Assembly (NCBI RefSeq): GCF_042427615.1
Contig: NZ_JBHMEZ010000003.1
Location: 620,001 to 684,000 of the forward strand
Source of the DNA: Formosa undariae
GTDB lineage: Bacteria; Bacteroidota; Bacteroidia; Flavobacteriales; Flavobacteriaceae
Direction of reading: 5' to 3'
Length of the DNA stretch: 64,000 nt
Both the position numbers and the translations under genes were made by a program. The notes under the pieces are model-generated. The model was given only the letters and a program-made list of their open reading frames with translations, was not told where the DNA came from and ran no database searches. How positions within the stretch are numbered: the stretch's first letter is position 1; each line of letters opens with the position of its first letter. Shown here piece by piece: positions 9,631-17,619 of this stretch.

Positions 9631-10620
9631 CTAGTCTTCTTTGCTAAAACTTAGGATACTTGATAACTCTGGATTTCCTCCACGTTTACCACAGCCCGAA
9701 GCGATATACAATTTCTTTTTATACCATATTAATTGAGTTCCGTGTCTGCCTTCTGGCATATTAGGCCATGCAGTCCATGTTTCTGTTTTTGTATCTAAAC
9801 ATTCAACTTGGTTGTGCGCCTCTTTCTGACTTGAACTTTCTCCTCCGGCAAACAGAATTTTATCTTTTACAGCTATAGCAGTAACTCCCGCACGTTCTGT
9901 TGGTATTTTGTCTTTTAAAGTGTGCCAAGTATTCGTTTTAAAATCGAATACATCGACTTCACCAATTGTCAGTTCAAAAACTTTTTTAATTTTTCCTGAA
10001 GACACGCGACCTCCTAGCATATATAATTTATCGTTAGTCACCGCAGACGAAGCGTGATCTCTAGCGCGGGGTGCATCTGGCAATATTTCCCATTGTCCCG
10101 TTTTAAAATCGTAACTATCAAACCAAGTCACATGTCCGTCCCAATGTCCGTCTATTATTCCGCCGGCGATATATAATTTATTCTTATACACACTTGCCGT
10201 TGTTGAAGCTCTATATCGATTTTTTGGCATTTCAAAAGCAATAGACCAGGAATCTGATTTGGGATTATACATATACACCTCTTTAACAGGGGTTTCATGT
10301 GGATATGGTCCTGTGTGAGCACCAGCAACATAAATATTTCCTTTATAACTTACACCTTGAAAATGATGTAACTCTATTGGTGGCTTTGCTCCAGAAGTCC
10401 ACGTTTTTGTTTTGGGATTAAAAATTGAAACCTCTTGAATACGACGTCCGCCTAACAAATAAAACAAACCATCTGCTTCTACAAAAGCAGCTTCATGTCG
10501 TGCTACAGGTTCGCCAGTACAACTTAATGTCTTCCAAGAATAATCCTGAATATCTTGCGCGTTTACTTGAGTATTCAATCCTAGAAACAGACATAATATT
10601 AGAGAAATTGATAATCGCAT
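9631..10620 (-). CDS. Secreted Kelch-repeat beta-propeller protein
   Basis: The 329-aa product has a signal peptide ending at VNAQ. Repeated Kelch blades are visible: LFYLLGGR, GNIYVAGAH, NKLYIAGGI, DKLYMLGGR, DKILFAGGE and KKLYIASGC. Each is followed about 20 residues later by a V-x-x-F/Y-x-x-K/T-x-x-W strand. This gives six blades, with no additional catalytic domain. Kelch propellers in PULs may bind or isomerise sugars (NanM-type mutarotases) or act as scaffolds; nothing here decides. It is the first gene of the operon running to 1520, and therefore sits directly behind operator site b. The 329-residue length matches a stand-alone propeller. Confidence 0.85.
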   Translation of the reverse strand: MRLSISLILCLFLGLNTQVNAQDIQDYSWKTLSCTGEPVARHEAAFVEADGLFYLLGGRRIQEVSIFNPKTKTWTSGAKPPIELHHFQGVSYKGNIYVAGAHTGPYPHETPVKEVYMYNPKSDSWSIAFEMPKNRYRASTTASVYKNKLYIAGGIIDGHWDGHVTWFDSYDFKTGQWEILPDAPRARDHASSAVTNDKLYMLGGRVSSGKIKKVFELTIGEVDVFDFKTNTWHTLKDKIPTERAGVTAIAVKDKILFAGGESSSQKEAHNQVECLDTKTETWTAWPNMPEGRHGTQLIWYKKKLYIASGCGKRGGNPELSSILSFSKED

Positions 10621-10754
10621 ATATTTGGTTTTTTAGTTTTTTACGGACTTTCAATAGACTAGAATTCACTTCGCTTTTATTCGTTTGTTGGACGAAAAAC
10701 AACACTTAAAATTATTTTAATTCAGCTAATAAAAATCGAGCATCTATAAATTGA

Positions 10755-10798
10755 GGCATCACTTCAAAATGCAAGGAAATCACATTTTGAAATAGGCC
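10755..10798 (-). other. Leader hairpin between operator b and the Kelch gene
   Basis: The arms TTCAAAATG (10763-10771) and CATTTTGAA (10783-10791) pair, flanked by GGC/GCC that extend the stem with mismatches. It lies 46 bases downstream of operator site b and about 135 bases before the start codon, so it falls in the probable 5' leader. Confidence 0.45.
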
Positions 10799-10843
10799 TT
10801 AATTATTATATATACAATACTATTTATTATAAATCAGAAAGTT

Positions 10844-10875
10844 TATAACTCATCATTCAAGTACTATAAACTATG
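10844..10875 (-). promoter_or_regulatory. PUL operator site b (21-bp direct repeat)
   Basis: Minus-strand halves CATAGTTTATA and GATGAGTTATA are separated by GTACTTGAAT, a 21-bp period. The site and the bases downstream of it are strongly alike with site c upstream of GH3: a further ATAGTATTGT-TATATAAT-type block follows in both and may be the core promoter. A single extra half-like sequence, AATAAACTATC on the plus strand, sits at 10959-10969. Confidence 0.75.
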
Positions 10876-11298
10876 ATCTATTTTAAGGCATTATTAGGAA
10901 CTACAAAGCATTTTAAGGGAAAATTAATTTCAACTTAATTAATAAAACAGAAATTTGAATAAACTATCCGTTCAATAAATCAAGTCTATTTATTGAAAAA
11001 CAAAATTATATGTTAGTGTTAAAATGGGGGTTTTTAGTGACTAAAAGTTCGTAAGAACCTAGTGGAGAATCTCCAAAATATTAGCCATTTACATTAGTAA
11101 TACTTTGTGAATAAAAGACAAAGTTTGGATACATAAAACACACTTTTAACAAGACATAAATAGTTGCAAGTATTAAGGATAATTAAATCTCCAAAACAGA
11201 TACTTTAAGTCCGAGTTTTATGCGTCCTTTTTATTTTATGTTTTAAATGATATTATTCCTATGAAGTAGAATTTAAAACAAAATCTGTATGCCCTTAA
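10876..11298. other. Intergenic region without a recognised gene
   Basis: Between operator b and the stop of the alpha/beta hydrolase I see only AT-rich sequence with stops in all frames. There is no convincing terminator hairpin for the upstream gene and no RNA gene. Confidence 0.5.
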
Positions 11299-12240
11299 TT
11301 ATTTCAAATGCGATAGTATAAACGTCGTGGTATACAAATCAATTTCTTCTTGTGATGGCGAAATGTCTCCAGAAAAACTATGACCTCCATTTACAACAGT
11401 AAGTAATTCTACATCGGCACCTTTCTCTTTTGCAACCTCAACCATATATTGAGAATTTATAATAGGAAGTATTTTATCGCTATCCCCATGCACTAACAGT
11501 ACAGGTAAACTTTCCTTGGTTAAAAATTCTGTTGGACTTAACAAGCGTGCCAATTCCGGTTTTTCTTCTAAAGTTCCTCCTAAAAGGCGATTAAAAAGTG
11601 TGCTATCAGCAAAAATAGAATCTGGACGCAAGTCTGCATTTAAACAAGACGTAAACGGATAATATGAAGCCACACATTTGTAATCTGGATGTATATCTGA
11701 TAATGCTTTATCTCCGGGAAAATTAACATCGGGAACTAAAGCCGTAACTAAACTCAGATGTCCGCCTGCAGAGCCTCCCCAAACACCATAATTTTCCTTA
11801 TCTAATTTATATTCTTCAGCGTGTTTTAAAAGAAATCTAGCAGCATCTTTACAATCTATAGCAGACTCGAAAGATGTAACAGGAGCTTTCGCTAGTCTGT
11901 AATCTATACTAATACACACAACACCATTTTCAACAAGTTTTTTTAAAGTTCCCACAAAAGCAGGTTTGTAAATATTATCCATATGGCCGCCTGCCCATCC
12001 ACCACCGTGAACAAAAACCATCCATGGATTTTCAGCCTTTAATTTATCGGCATCCGGATAAAAAATATCCATAACTAAATCCTTTCCGTCCACAGTTTTG
12101 TATACAACATCTTTATGAAAATTGGCACCTTCAATAAAACCGTGATCTGAAGCTTTTTGTGCATACAAAACAGTTAAACTCGAGACTAAAAACAGAACAG
12201 ATAAAAACTGTAACTTGGTTGTATGAAATATTATTTTCAT
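11299..12240 (-). CDS. Secreted alpha/beta hydrolase (BD-FAE-like carbohydrate esterase)
   Basis: The 313-aa product has a signal peptide ending at LYAQ. It shows the esterase/lipase pattern HGGGW (oxyanion hole, about 78-82), GGSAGGHL with nucleophile Ser about 157, HGDSDKILP with Asp about 255, and NGGHSF with His about 287. The N-terminal sequence VVYKTVDGKDLVMDIFYP is typical of PUL esterases that remove acetyl or other acyl groups from polysaccharides. It is a single-gene transcription unit with its own operator (site d) and a terminator-like leader hairpin. The start of a decayed relative is preserved at 21389-21664. The acyl group and substrate are not determinable. Confidence 0.87.
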   Translation of the reverse strand: MKIIFHTTKLQFLSVLFLVSSLTVLYAQKASDHGFIEGANFHKDVVYKTVDGKDLVMDIFYPDADKLKAENPWMVFVHGGGWAGGHMDNIYKPAFVGTLKKLVENGVVCISIDYRLAKAPVTSFESAIDCKDAARFLLKHAEEYKLDKENYGVWGGSAGGHLSLVTALVPDVNFPGDKALSDIHPDYKCVASYYPFTSCLNADLRPDSIFADSTLFNRLLGGTLEEKPELARLLSPTEFLTKESLPVLLVHGDSDKILPIINSQYMVEVAKEKGADVELLTVVNGGHSFSGDISPSQEEIDLYTTTFILSHLK

Positions 12241-12333
12241 AGTTTATTTTTTTTATTATTTGAGAACCCCTATTTTCAAGACACCTATTTTGAACAACTT
12301 ACAACTTGAACAGGAGATATACTCAAAAAAAAC

Positions 12334-12370
12334 AACATTGTATATCATCCCGGAAGATTAATACAATGTT
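12334..12370 (-). terminator. Terminator-like leader hairpin upstream of the alpha/beta hydrolase
   Basis: Perfect 10-bp arms AACATTGTAT (12334-12343) and ATACAATGTT (12361-12370) are followed on the minus strand by a G and then about eight T residues. It looks like an intrinsic terminator, but lies between operator site d and the start codon at 12240, not behind a stop codon. An attenuator or a short terminated leader RNA would fit. Confidence 0.6.
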
Positions 12371-12392
12371 ATTATTTTTAATTGAGTTTTAG

Positions 12393-12424
12393 TCTAAATC
12401 ATCGTTCAATTCTTATGAACTATG
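12393..12424 (-). promoter_or_regulatory. PUL operator site d (21-bp direct repeat)
   Basis: Minus-strand halves CATAGTTCATA and GATGATTTAGA are separated by AGAATTGAAC (21-bp period). It lies 152 bases before the alpha/beta hydrolase start. Confidence 0.65.
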
Positions 12425-12443
12425 ATGCTTTAAGCCTCTTTTC

Positions 12444-12509
12444 TTATTTCACAACCTTTTTAATTCCCTGATTTAATATCGGTTCCATTATAAGATACGC
12501 TTCCATATT
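12444..12509 (-). pseudogene. Remnant of the 3' end of an SGNH esterase gene
   Basis: Downstream of the GH3 stop, the minus strand encodes YLIMEPILNQGIKKVVK followed by a stop. This aligns without gaps to the last residues of the intact SGNH esterase at 15512-16546 (YLIMEPMVKAAISKALK, stop). The nucleotides also match well over the GGTTCCAT-ATAAGATA stretch. The catalytic Asp and His that should lie just upstream are absent, so this is a relic of a second esterase gene. Another short open frame (to 12460) overlaps it and has no recognised match. Confidence 0.6.
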
Positions 12510-12596
12510 TAGAAGTAACATGCTTATAAATAGTTACCCCTGTTTGAATTAAATTATCAATCCAACCTTCATTTTTAAAGAATCGAATACCTCTAG

Positions 12597-15149
12597 CTAT
12601 TTAATTGTTATAATCTGTTTCTCGACAATTTCTGCTGAAGACTTCCCTATCTGAATTTCGTATCGTCCAGGATTCACCACATATTTTTGTTTACTCACGT
12701 CCCACCATTGCATATCGTCCATGGAAAAATGTAATGTTACCTGCTCCGTTTCTCCTTTAGCAACAGAAATTCTTTTAAAAGCCTTTAACTGACGAATAGG
12801 CTGATATACTTTAGAGTCTAAATTGGTGACATATAATTGAATGACATCATCGCCATCCATGACTCCTGTATTTTTCACATCTAAAACGACTGTCACTTCT
12901 TTTTTCTTCTGTGTTACCTTTAATCCCGAATAATTAAATGCAGTATAGCTTAACCCATATCCAAATGGATAGGTTACATTATCTTTCATATACATATACG
13001 TTCTTCCTTTACTGATTTCGTAATCTTCAAAGTCCGGTAATTTCTCCGGATCGGTGTAAAATGTAAGCGGAAGATGTCCTGAAGGACTCACCTTACCGGT
13101 AATTAATTCTGCTAAAGCATAACCCCCTTCTTGCCCAGGAAACCATTGTAAAAGGATAGAAGGCACAACGTCATTTAATTCAGACAACTGCATTACAGTT
13201 CCACCATTAAGCACCACTAACATATTTGGATAAATAGCTGCCAATGCTTTTATTTCTTCCATCTGCTCTTCTGGTAAAATAGAATTCATGCGATCATGAG
13301 ATTCTTTAGACATTCTCCAAGTAAGCCCACCTACGTAAATAAGTAACTTATCTTCTGGGTTTTCAATCGTTACATCCTCTTGTGGCTCTACCCATTTTAA
13401 CAACGCACGAGCAGGTTCTATTTCTCCATTATAATACTCTACTTTTAAATTAACCACTTTTCCTGCTTCTAGAAAAACCCCTTGAGATTCTTCGTTATCA
13501 GGTGCTTTACTATGCCAATTATCAAGAATTTTTTCATCGTTTATCCAAACACGCGCTCCGCTTAATGCTGTAATTGAGAAATAATGAAGTCCTGTACGAT
13601 TTGGAGTTAATTCTGCCGTCCAACGTGCCGAAAAGGTAGGCTGTGGAATTTCAGGATCTATATGTGCTAGAGGTTTTGGTAAATCCAAATCGAAACCACG
13701 ATCTATTCTCACAGAAACAGGCGCACCTTCAAGTTTAACTCCTGCAAAATATTCACCTGTTACACCTTTAGTATTTGGCTTTCCTGGAACATTTAAGTTT
13801 CCTTCTGGAATATATAACCACTTTCCACCTAACTGACTCTTAATTTTGAATTGATCTCCAGCTATTTCTTTCATTCCAAACATTGGAGTGGCAGCAATAC
13901 CCGAAGCATTTCCACTATAGGCACCAAATGGCGCATCGTTTACATATGGTCCTGCAAAAAGAATAGATTTGTATTTTTCTGGGGTTGCAGGAAGTACATC
14001 GTTTTTATTTTGCAATAACACAGCACCTTCTCGTGCTATTTGACGCGCAATCGCAATATGATTTTCTGAACCAACTACGTCTGTTGAAATTTTAGTATAC
14101 GGATTATCTTCGTCTGAACGTAAAAGTCCCAATTTAATACGAGTCGCTAGATTACGAATAATGGCTTGATCTAAATCTGATTCTTTCATCAGACCTTGCT
14201 CCACCGCTTGCTTAGACCACTCTCTTTCGTTTACTTCTGCAGCTCTATCCGATCCTGAATACATATCTACACCAGCAGTAATCATCAGCATTGCAGCTTC
14301 TGGACCATTCTTTGCATACTTATGTTTTTCAACCATATGTCCTGGCACACCAACATCGGTAACCACAGTTCCATTAAAACCCCATTCGTCGCGTAGAACA
14401 TCAGTTAACAACCATTTATTCGCTGAACAAGGGATTCCATTTAAACCATTATACGCTGTCATGATAGATTCTACATCTTTTCTTGCAATCACATCGCGAT
14501 AGGCTGGAAAATAATATTCACGCAATGCGCGTTCTGAAACATCTGGACGCACATGCAAACGATTATGTTCTGTATTATTTACAACAAAGTGTTTTATAGT
14601 CGCTACGGTCTTCAAATAATTTGGATCATCTCCTTGTAAACCATCCACAAAAGAACTCGCTAACTCCGTGGTTAAAAACGGATCTTCGCCATACGTTTCT
14701 TCTGTGCGTCCCCAACGTGGATCGCGTGCCATATTTATAACCGGACTCCATAAGGTTAAACCGTGATATCGTTTTGCTTTATCTTCGGCTGAATCTGCAT
14801 TATTAAGTGCACGAGCTTCATCACTAATAGCGGTAGTCATGTCTTTAATTAAGGGCGGATTCCAAGTAGAAGCCATTGAAAGTGGCACTGGAAACTGAGT
14901 CGCTTCGCCACGACGCGCTACGCCATGCAATGCTTCGTTCCACCAATGGTGTCCAGGAATATTTAGGCGTTCAATAGGTAGACTTGTCATTTCTATAAGT
15001 CCTATCTTTTCATCTAAAGTCATTTGCTTCACTAATTCTGTTGCTTGCTTGGTAGCACTTTTATGAAGTGCTGTTCGATCTTGTGCCACGCTTGTCTTTA
15101 CCAAGAGCATACACACACCATAGACTGCTATTAGAATATATTTTTTCAT
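12597..15149 (-). CDS. GH3 beta-glycosidase (xylosidase-type) with PA14 domain
   Basis: The 850-aa product has a signal peptide ending at SVAQ. The N-terminal GH3 domain has HHWWNEALHGVARRG (about 67-81), KHFVVNN, and the nucleophile motif GTVVTDVG with Asp about 265. The WWNEALHGVA pattern is that of beta-xylosidase-type GH3 enzymes. A PA14 domain (about 450-580, YFAGVKLEG to ARALLKW) is inserted in the C-terminal alpha/beta domain, and a fibronectin III-like domain (about 760-850) ends the protein. PA14 insertions restrict the active site in known GH3 enzymes. It probably removes beta-linked xylose or a related sugar from oligosaccharides. It is transcribed alone behind operator site c. Confidence 0.92.
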   Translation of the reverse strand: MKKYILIAVYGVCMLLVKTSVAQDRTALHKSATKQATELVKQMTLDEKIGLIEMTSLPIERLNIPGHHWWNEALHGVARRGEATQFPVPLSMASTWNPPLIKDMTTAISDEARALNNADSAEDKAKRYHGLTLWSPVINMARDPRWGRTEETYGEDPFLTTELASSFVDGLQGDDPNYLKTVATIKHFVVNNTEHNRLHVRPDVSERALREYYFPAYRDVIARKDVESIMTAYNGLNGIPCSANKWLLTDVLRDEWGFNGTVVTDVGVPGHMVEKHKYAKNGPEAAMLMITAGVDMYSGSDRAAEVNEREWSKQAVEQGLMKESDLDQAIIRNLATRIKLGLLRSDEDNPYTKISTDVVGSENHIAIARQIAREGAVLLQNKNDVLPATPEKYKSILFAGPYVNDAPFGAYSGNASGIAATPMFGMKEIAGDQFKIKSQLGGKWLYIPEGNLNVPGKPNTKGVTGEYFAGVKLEGAPVSVRIDRGFDLDLPKPLAHIDPEIPQPTFSARWTAELTPNRTGLHYFSITALSGARVWINDEKILDNWHSKAPDNEESQGVFLEAGKVVNLKVEYYNGEIEPARALLKWVEPQEDVTIENPEDKLLIYVGGLTWRMSKESHDRMNSILPEEQMEEIKALAAIYPNMLVVLNGGTVMQLSELNDVVPSILLQWFPGQEGGYALAELITGKVSPSGHLPLTFYTDPEKLPDFEDYEISKGRTYMYMKDNVTYPFGYGLSYTAFNYSGLKVTQKKKEVTVVLDVKNTGVMDGDDVIQLYVTNLDSKVYQPIRQLKAFKRISVAKGETEQVTLHFSMDDMQWWDVSKQKYVVNPGRYEIQIGKSSAEIVEKQIITIK

Positions 15150-15271
15150 AACCTTTTACTTTTTTTTACATCACTTTTCAAATACTGCGATATACCAAAA
15201 ACATGGAATATATAATGTTTTTTTAATTGACCTTTAAGTTGTTTGTCTAATAATTAACACTGCTCCTTCAA

Positions 15272-15308
15272 CCTTGATATCGGACTCTAACACACCGATA
15301 TTACAAGG
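15272..15308 (-). other. Leader hairpin between operator c and GH3
   Basis: The arms CCTTGATATCGG (15272-15283) and CCGATAT + CAAGG (15295-15308) pair with a 2-base bulge, making a 12-bp stem. It begins 45 bases downstream of operator site c, about 120 bases before the GH3 start. A weaker AT-rich hairpin follows near 15197-15223. Confidence 0.5.
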
Positions 15309-15352
15309 ATTGAATTATATACACAATACTATCAATTTTATATTTAAAAGCT

Positions 15353-15384
15353 TATAATTCATCATTCAAGAACTATAAATTATG
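15353..15384 (-). promoter_or_regulatory. PUL operator site c (21-bp direct repeat)
   Basis: Minus-strand halves CATAATTTATA and GATGAATTATA with spacer GTTCTTGAAT (21-bp period). It lies 203 bases before the GH3 start and just downstream of the SGNH terminator. It closely matches site b. Confidence 0.75.
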
Positions 15385-15452
15385 GTCTATTTTGGAGTTG
15401 GTCATATTTTAAAAGATTTAGAAGAAGACAAATATAGTCTCGAAAAGAAAAA

Positions 15453-15487
15453 GCCTCATAATTACTTAAAAAAAGTAATTATGAGGC
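15453..15487 (-). terminator. Intrinsic terminator after the SGNH esterase gene
   Basis: A perfect 15-bp stem (GCCTCATAATTACTT and its complement) with a 5-base loop is followed on the minus strand by TTTTTCTTTT. It is 25 bases beyond the stop codon. Confidence 0.9.
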
Positions 15488-15511
15488 CATAAATTATTTG
15501 GATTTTACAAC

Positions 15512-16546
15512 CTATTTCAACGCTTTAGATATTGCGGCTTTAACCATAGGTTCCATGATAAGATAGCCCTCTACATTTGGGTGAACAGTATCTCTACCTA
15601 ATTCCTTTATCAGGCCTTTATGGTCATTAACCATTGGCGTATAATAATCTAAATAAATTATCTTATTTTTCTTTGCATAGGCTTTTAAAAGTGTATTCAG
15701 TTCGATAATCTTATCCGCTGGTTCGATAGATGGACTCCAAGAATAACTACTTGCAGGAAGCACCGACGCCAATATCACTTTCACATTATTAGCCTTAGCT
15801 AACTCTGCCATAGAAAAGATATTTGCAGCAATACGGTCTAAACTTATATAGCCTCTATTTCCTGCAATATCATTTGTTCCTGCTGAAATGATAACCACTT
15901 TAGGTTGTAATTCAATAACATCTGGCTTAAACCTTAATAGCATTTGTGCACTAGTCTGACCACTAATTCCTCTATTGACAAACGTTGGATTCTCTTCAAA
16001 AAACACACCATGATCTCTGGTCCAATTATCTGTAATCGAATTCCCTATAAACACGACTCTATCTTCTTTTTTACTTGGTGCTTTTAATTCGGCATTTGCT
16101 TGACTATAACGTCCTAAATCTGCCCAATCTTCTGTAGGTGTTAATTGAATTTTTACTACTGTAGCCATAGTATTAGGGTTTTCTTCAGGTAGGAAAATGG
16201 TTAAATTACCATCTATTAATTTTGTTTTTAATTTTTTATCTCCATAATTTAAGAAAGCTGTTCTTACTTTCATATTTCTTTCAATAACAAGTTTCCCATC
16301 CTTTGGCCACTCATTAACAATAGCATAAATAACATCATCTTTTTGAGTGTAGTGTCCCCAACTTGGCTTGTCTAACTGAGTTTCTGAAACATTAGATATA
16401 GCCTCTTTATTTTCATTTTTCCATGTTTCACCAAACTGATCGTAATCAGAATTTGTGTTCTGATTCGCATTTTCCTGAGCAAAACCTGTTGTTAAGCACA
16501 TTATTCCTGTAATAAAAAGGACTATCGTTTTTTTAAAAAATTTCAT
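15512..16546 (-). CDS. SGNH/GDSL esterase with N-terminal fucosidase-type beta-sandwich domain
   Basis: The 344-aa product has a signal peptide ending at GFAQ. The C-terminal two-thirds is an SGNH hydrolase: FIGNSIT with nucleophile Ser about 170, NRGISGQ (Gly), SAGTNDI (Asn), and DTVHPN with Asp about 319 and His about 322. The N-terminal segment (about 40-136) is not part of that fold. It matches the C-terminal domain of the GH29 enzyme encoded at 17620-18993: KPSWGHYTQKDDVIYA and WPKDG here against KPKWGRYTQKDGVIYA and WPEDG there. The gene is therefore an esterase carrying a fucosidase-type accessory domain. It probably deacylates a fucose-bearing oligosaccharide. A strong terminator follows, and an XRE gene lies 174 bases upstream. 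Confidence 0.9.
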   Translation of the reverse strand: MKFFKKTIVLFITGIMCLTTGFAQENANQNTNSDYDQFGETWKNENKEAISNVSETQLDKPSWGHYTQKDDVIYAIVNEWPKDGKLVIERNMKVRTAFLNYGDKKLKTKLIDGNLTIFLPEENPNTMATVVKIQLTPTEDWADLGRYSQANAELKAPSKKEDRVVFIGNSITDNWTRDHGVFFEENPTFVNRGISGQTSAQMLLRFKPDVIELQPKVVIISAGTNDIAGNRGYISLDRIAANIFSMAELAKANNVKVILASVLPASSYSWSPSIEPADKIIELNTLLKAYAKKNKIIYLDYYTPMVNDHKGLIKELGRDTVHPNVEGYLIMEPMVKAAISKALK

Positions 16547-16720
16547 TTTATATAATTTTAATTTTATACTTGTTTTCGGTCTTCGCTATAACAAACAAGG
16601 CAAGAAATAAGCACCTTACTTTCCGTTTAGCACATTGTCAAAGCTTTTGTACTGTATTTAATTTCAATAATTATTTATGCCGTTGTTGTACGTAAGTTTT
16701 ACTCTTGTTTAATTGTTTCC
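16547..16720. repeat. Unusual intergenic block flanking the XRE gene (possible cassette or repeat remnant)
   Basis: On the minus strand it contains TACGTACAACAACGGC, AACGGAAAGTAAGG and TTTGTTATAGCGAAGACCG. These resemble the dispersed intergenic or attC-like repeats I know from Flavobacteriaceae genomes, but I have only one copy here and cannot confirm this. The block separates the XRE gene from the SGNH gene. Confidence 0.3.
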
Positions 16721-17350
16721 TTAATTCTTTAAAAATTTAATAGAGGGAAAATATTTTATTTTTTTTTCATCATGAATTCGAAACGTGTTAACTATAATAT
16801 AATAGATATTTACTAGGTACATTAAAATCCAAATTATTTTTGCGTCTGTCAAATGATCAAAACCTAATCTAGAATATGACATATTAAAACTACTTAGTAA
16901 TACTTCCATTAGTAGGTCAATAAATCCAAACAAAATAGGTTTTATAATAACAGGTATTAGAAAAAGTAGAATTACCCACATAATTTCAAAGTTAATAACT
17001 TTTTTAGCGATTTTATCAACGTCTTTAACTTTGTCTTTTTTTGAAATCCACATTAAGGCTGGAACCAAAATTCCAAGTAATGGAAAAAAAATGAATGTCA
17101 AAGCAGATAGGTTTAATTTTTTTAGAAATTCAACATCTTCTACCTGTGTCCACCCCATCAAATCGTTTGGACTCACTTTTAAAGCGTCCGAGAGTTTTCT
17201 ACACGTATCCCCGTTTGGAGAGGTTTCACCTTTTTCGATTCTTTGTATAGTTCGAATACTTAAACCTGACTCTTCAGCTAGAAACTCCTGAGATATTCCT
17301 TGGGAATTTCTTAGCCTTTTTACTTTTTTACCTAAACTATGTTCTTGCAT
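16721..17350 (-). CDS. XRE-family transcriptional regulator with membrane domain
   Basis: In the 209-aa product, residues about 5-65 form a Cro/C1-type helix-turn-helix (LGKKVKRLRNSQGISQ, ESGLSIRTIQRIEKGETSP, LSDALKVSPNDL). After a short linker, the remainder is hydrophobic with three to four likely membrane segments and a KIAKKVINFEIMW block resembling DUF4870-type membrane proteins. It would be a membrane-tethered DNA-binding protein. It is neither SusR-, HTCS- nor ECF-like, so it is not the expected PUL regulator. Its base composition is even more AT-rich than its neighbours by eye. It sits between operator site e and the SGNH esterase, and may be an insertion. It may regulate itself: repeated GATGAC-like words lie just upstream (17400-17440). 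Confidence 0.8.
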   Translation of the reverse strand: MQEHSLGKKVKRLRNSQGISQEFLAEESGLSIRTIQRIEKGETSPNGDTCRKLSDALKVSPNDLMGWTQVEDVEFLKKLNLSALTFIFFPLLGILVPALMWISKKDKVKDVDKIAKKVINFEIMWVILLFLIPVIIKPILFGFIDLLMEVLLSSFNMSYSRLGFDHLTDAKIIWILMYLVNIYYIIVNTFRIHDEKKIKYFPSIKFLKN

Positions 17351-17494
17351 ATTCCTTAATTTATTTAAATATCAAAACTAAAGATTCCCATTATTTTTAA
17401 TCCTGTCATCATCCCGACATCTTTACGTCATCTTTGCATATTTATTGATTTTATTAGGTTTTCTAATAACTGACAACTTTTGCTTAAACAAAAA

Positions 17495-17536
17495 AATAAC
17501 ATTGCAATCCGCTTATAAGCCTCATACAATGTTATT
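17495..17536 (-). terminator. Terminator-like leader hairpin downstream of operator e
   Basis: The arms AATAACATTG (17495-17504) and CAATGTTATT (17527-17536) pair perfectly and run into TTTTTGTTT on the minus strand. Like the hairpin at 12334-12370, with which its arms share ACATTG/CAATGT, it sits between an operator and the next start codon. Confidence 0.6.
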
Positions 17537-17555
17537 CTTTTTAAGTGAAATCTGC

Positions 17556-17587
17556 TTTAAATTATGGTTCATTTTATATAAACCATG
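17556..17587 (-). promoter_or_regulatory. PUL operator site e (21-bp direct repeat)
   Basis: Minus-strand halves CATGGTTTATA and CATAATTTAAA with spacer TAAAATGAAC (21-bp period). This is one of the best examples of two good halves. It lies 205 bases before the XRE start; the SGNH gene is the likely original target. Confidence 0.75.
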
Positions 17588-17619
17588 ACCTAAAACGCGC
17601 TTCTTGTTATAAAATTTAA

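Noticed and set aside
12460..12596. A minus-strand open frame containing GIRFFKNEGWIDNLIQ just behind GH3
   Set aside because: It has no start codon context and no family I recognise; it may be part of the same relic but cannot be supported.
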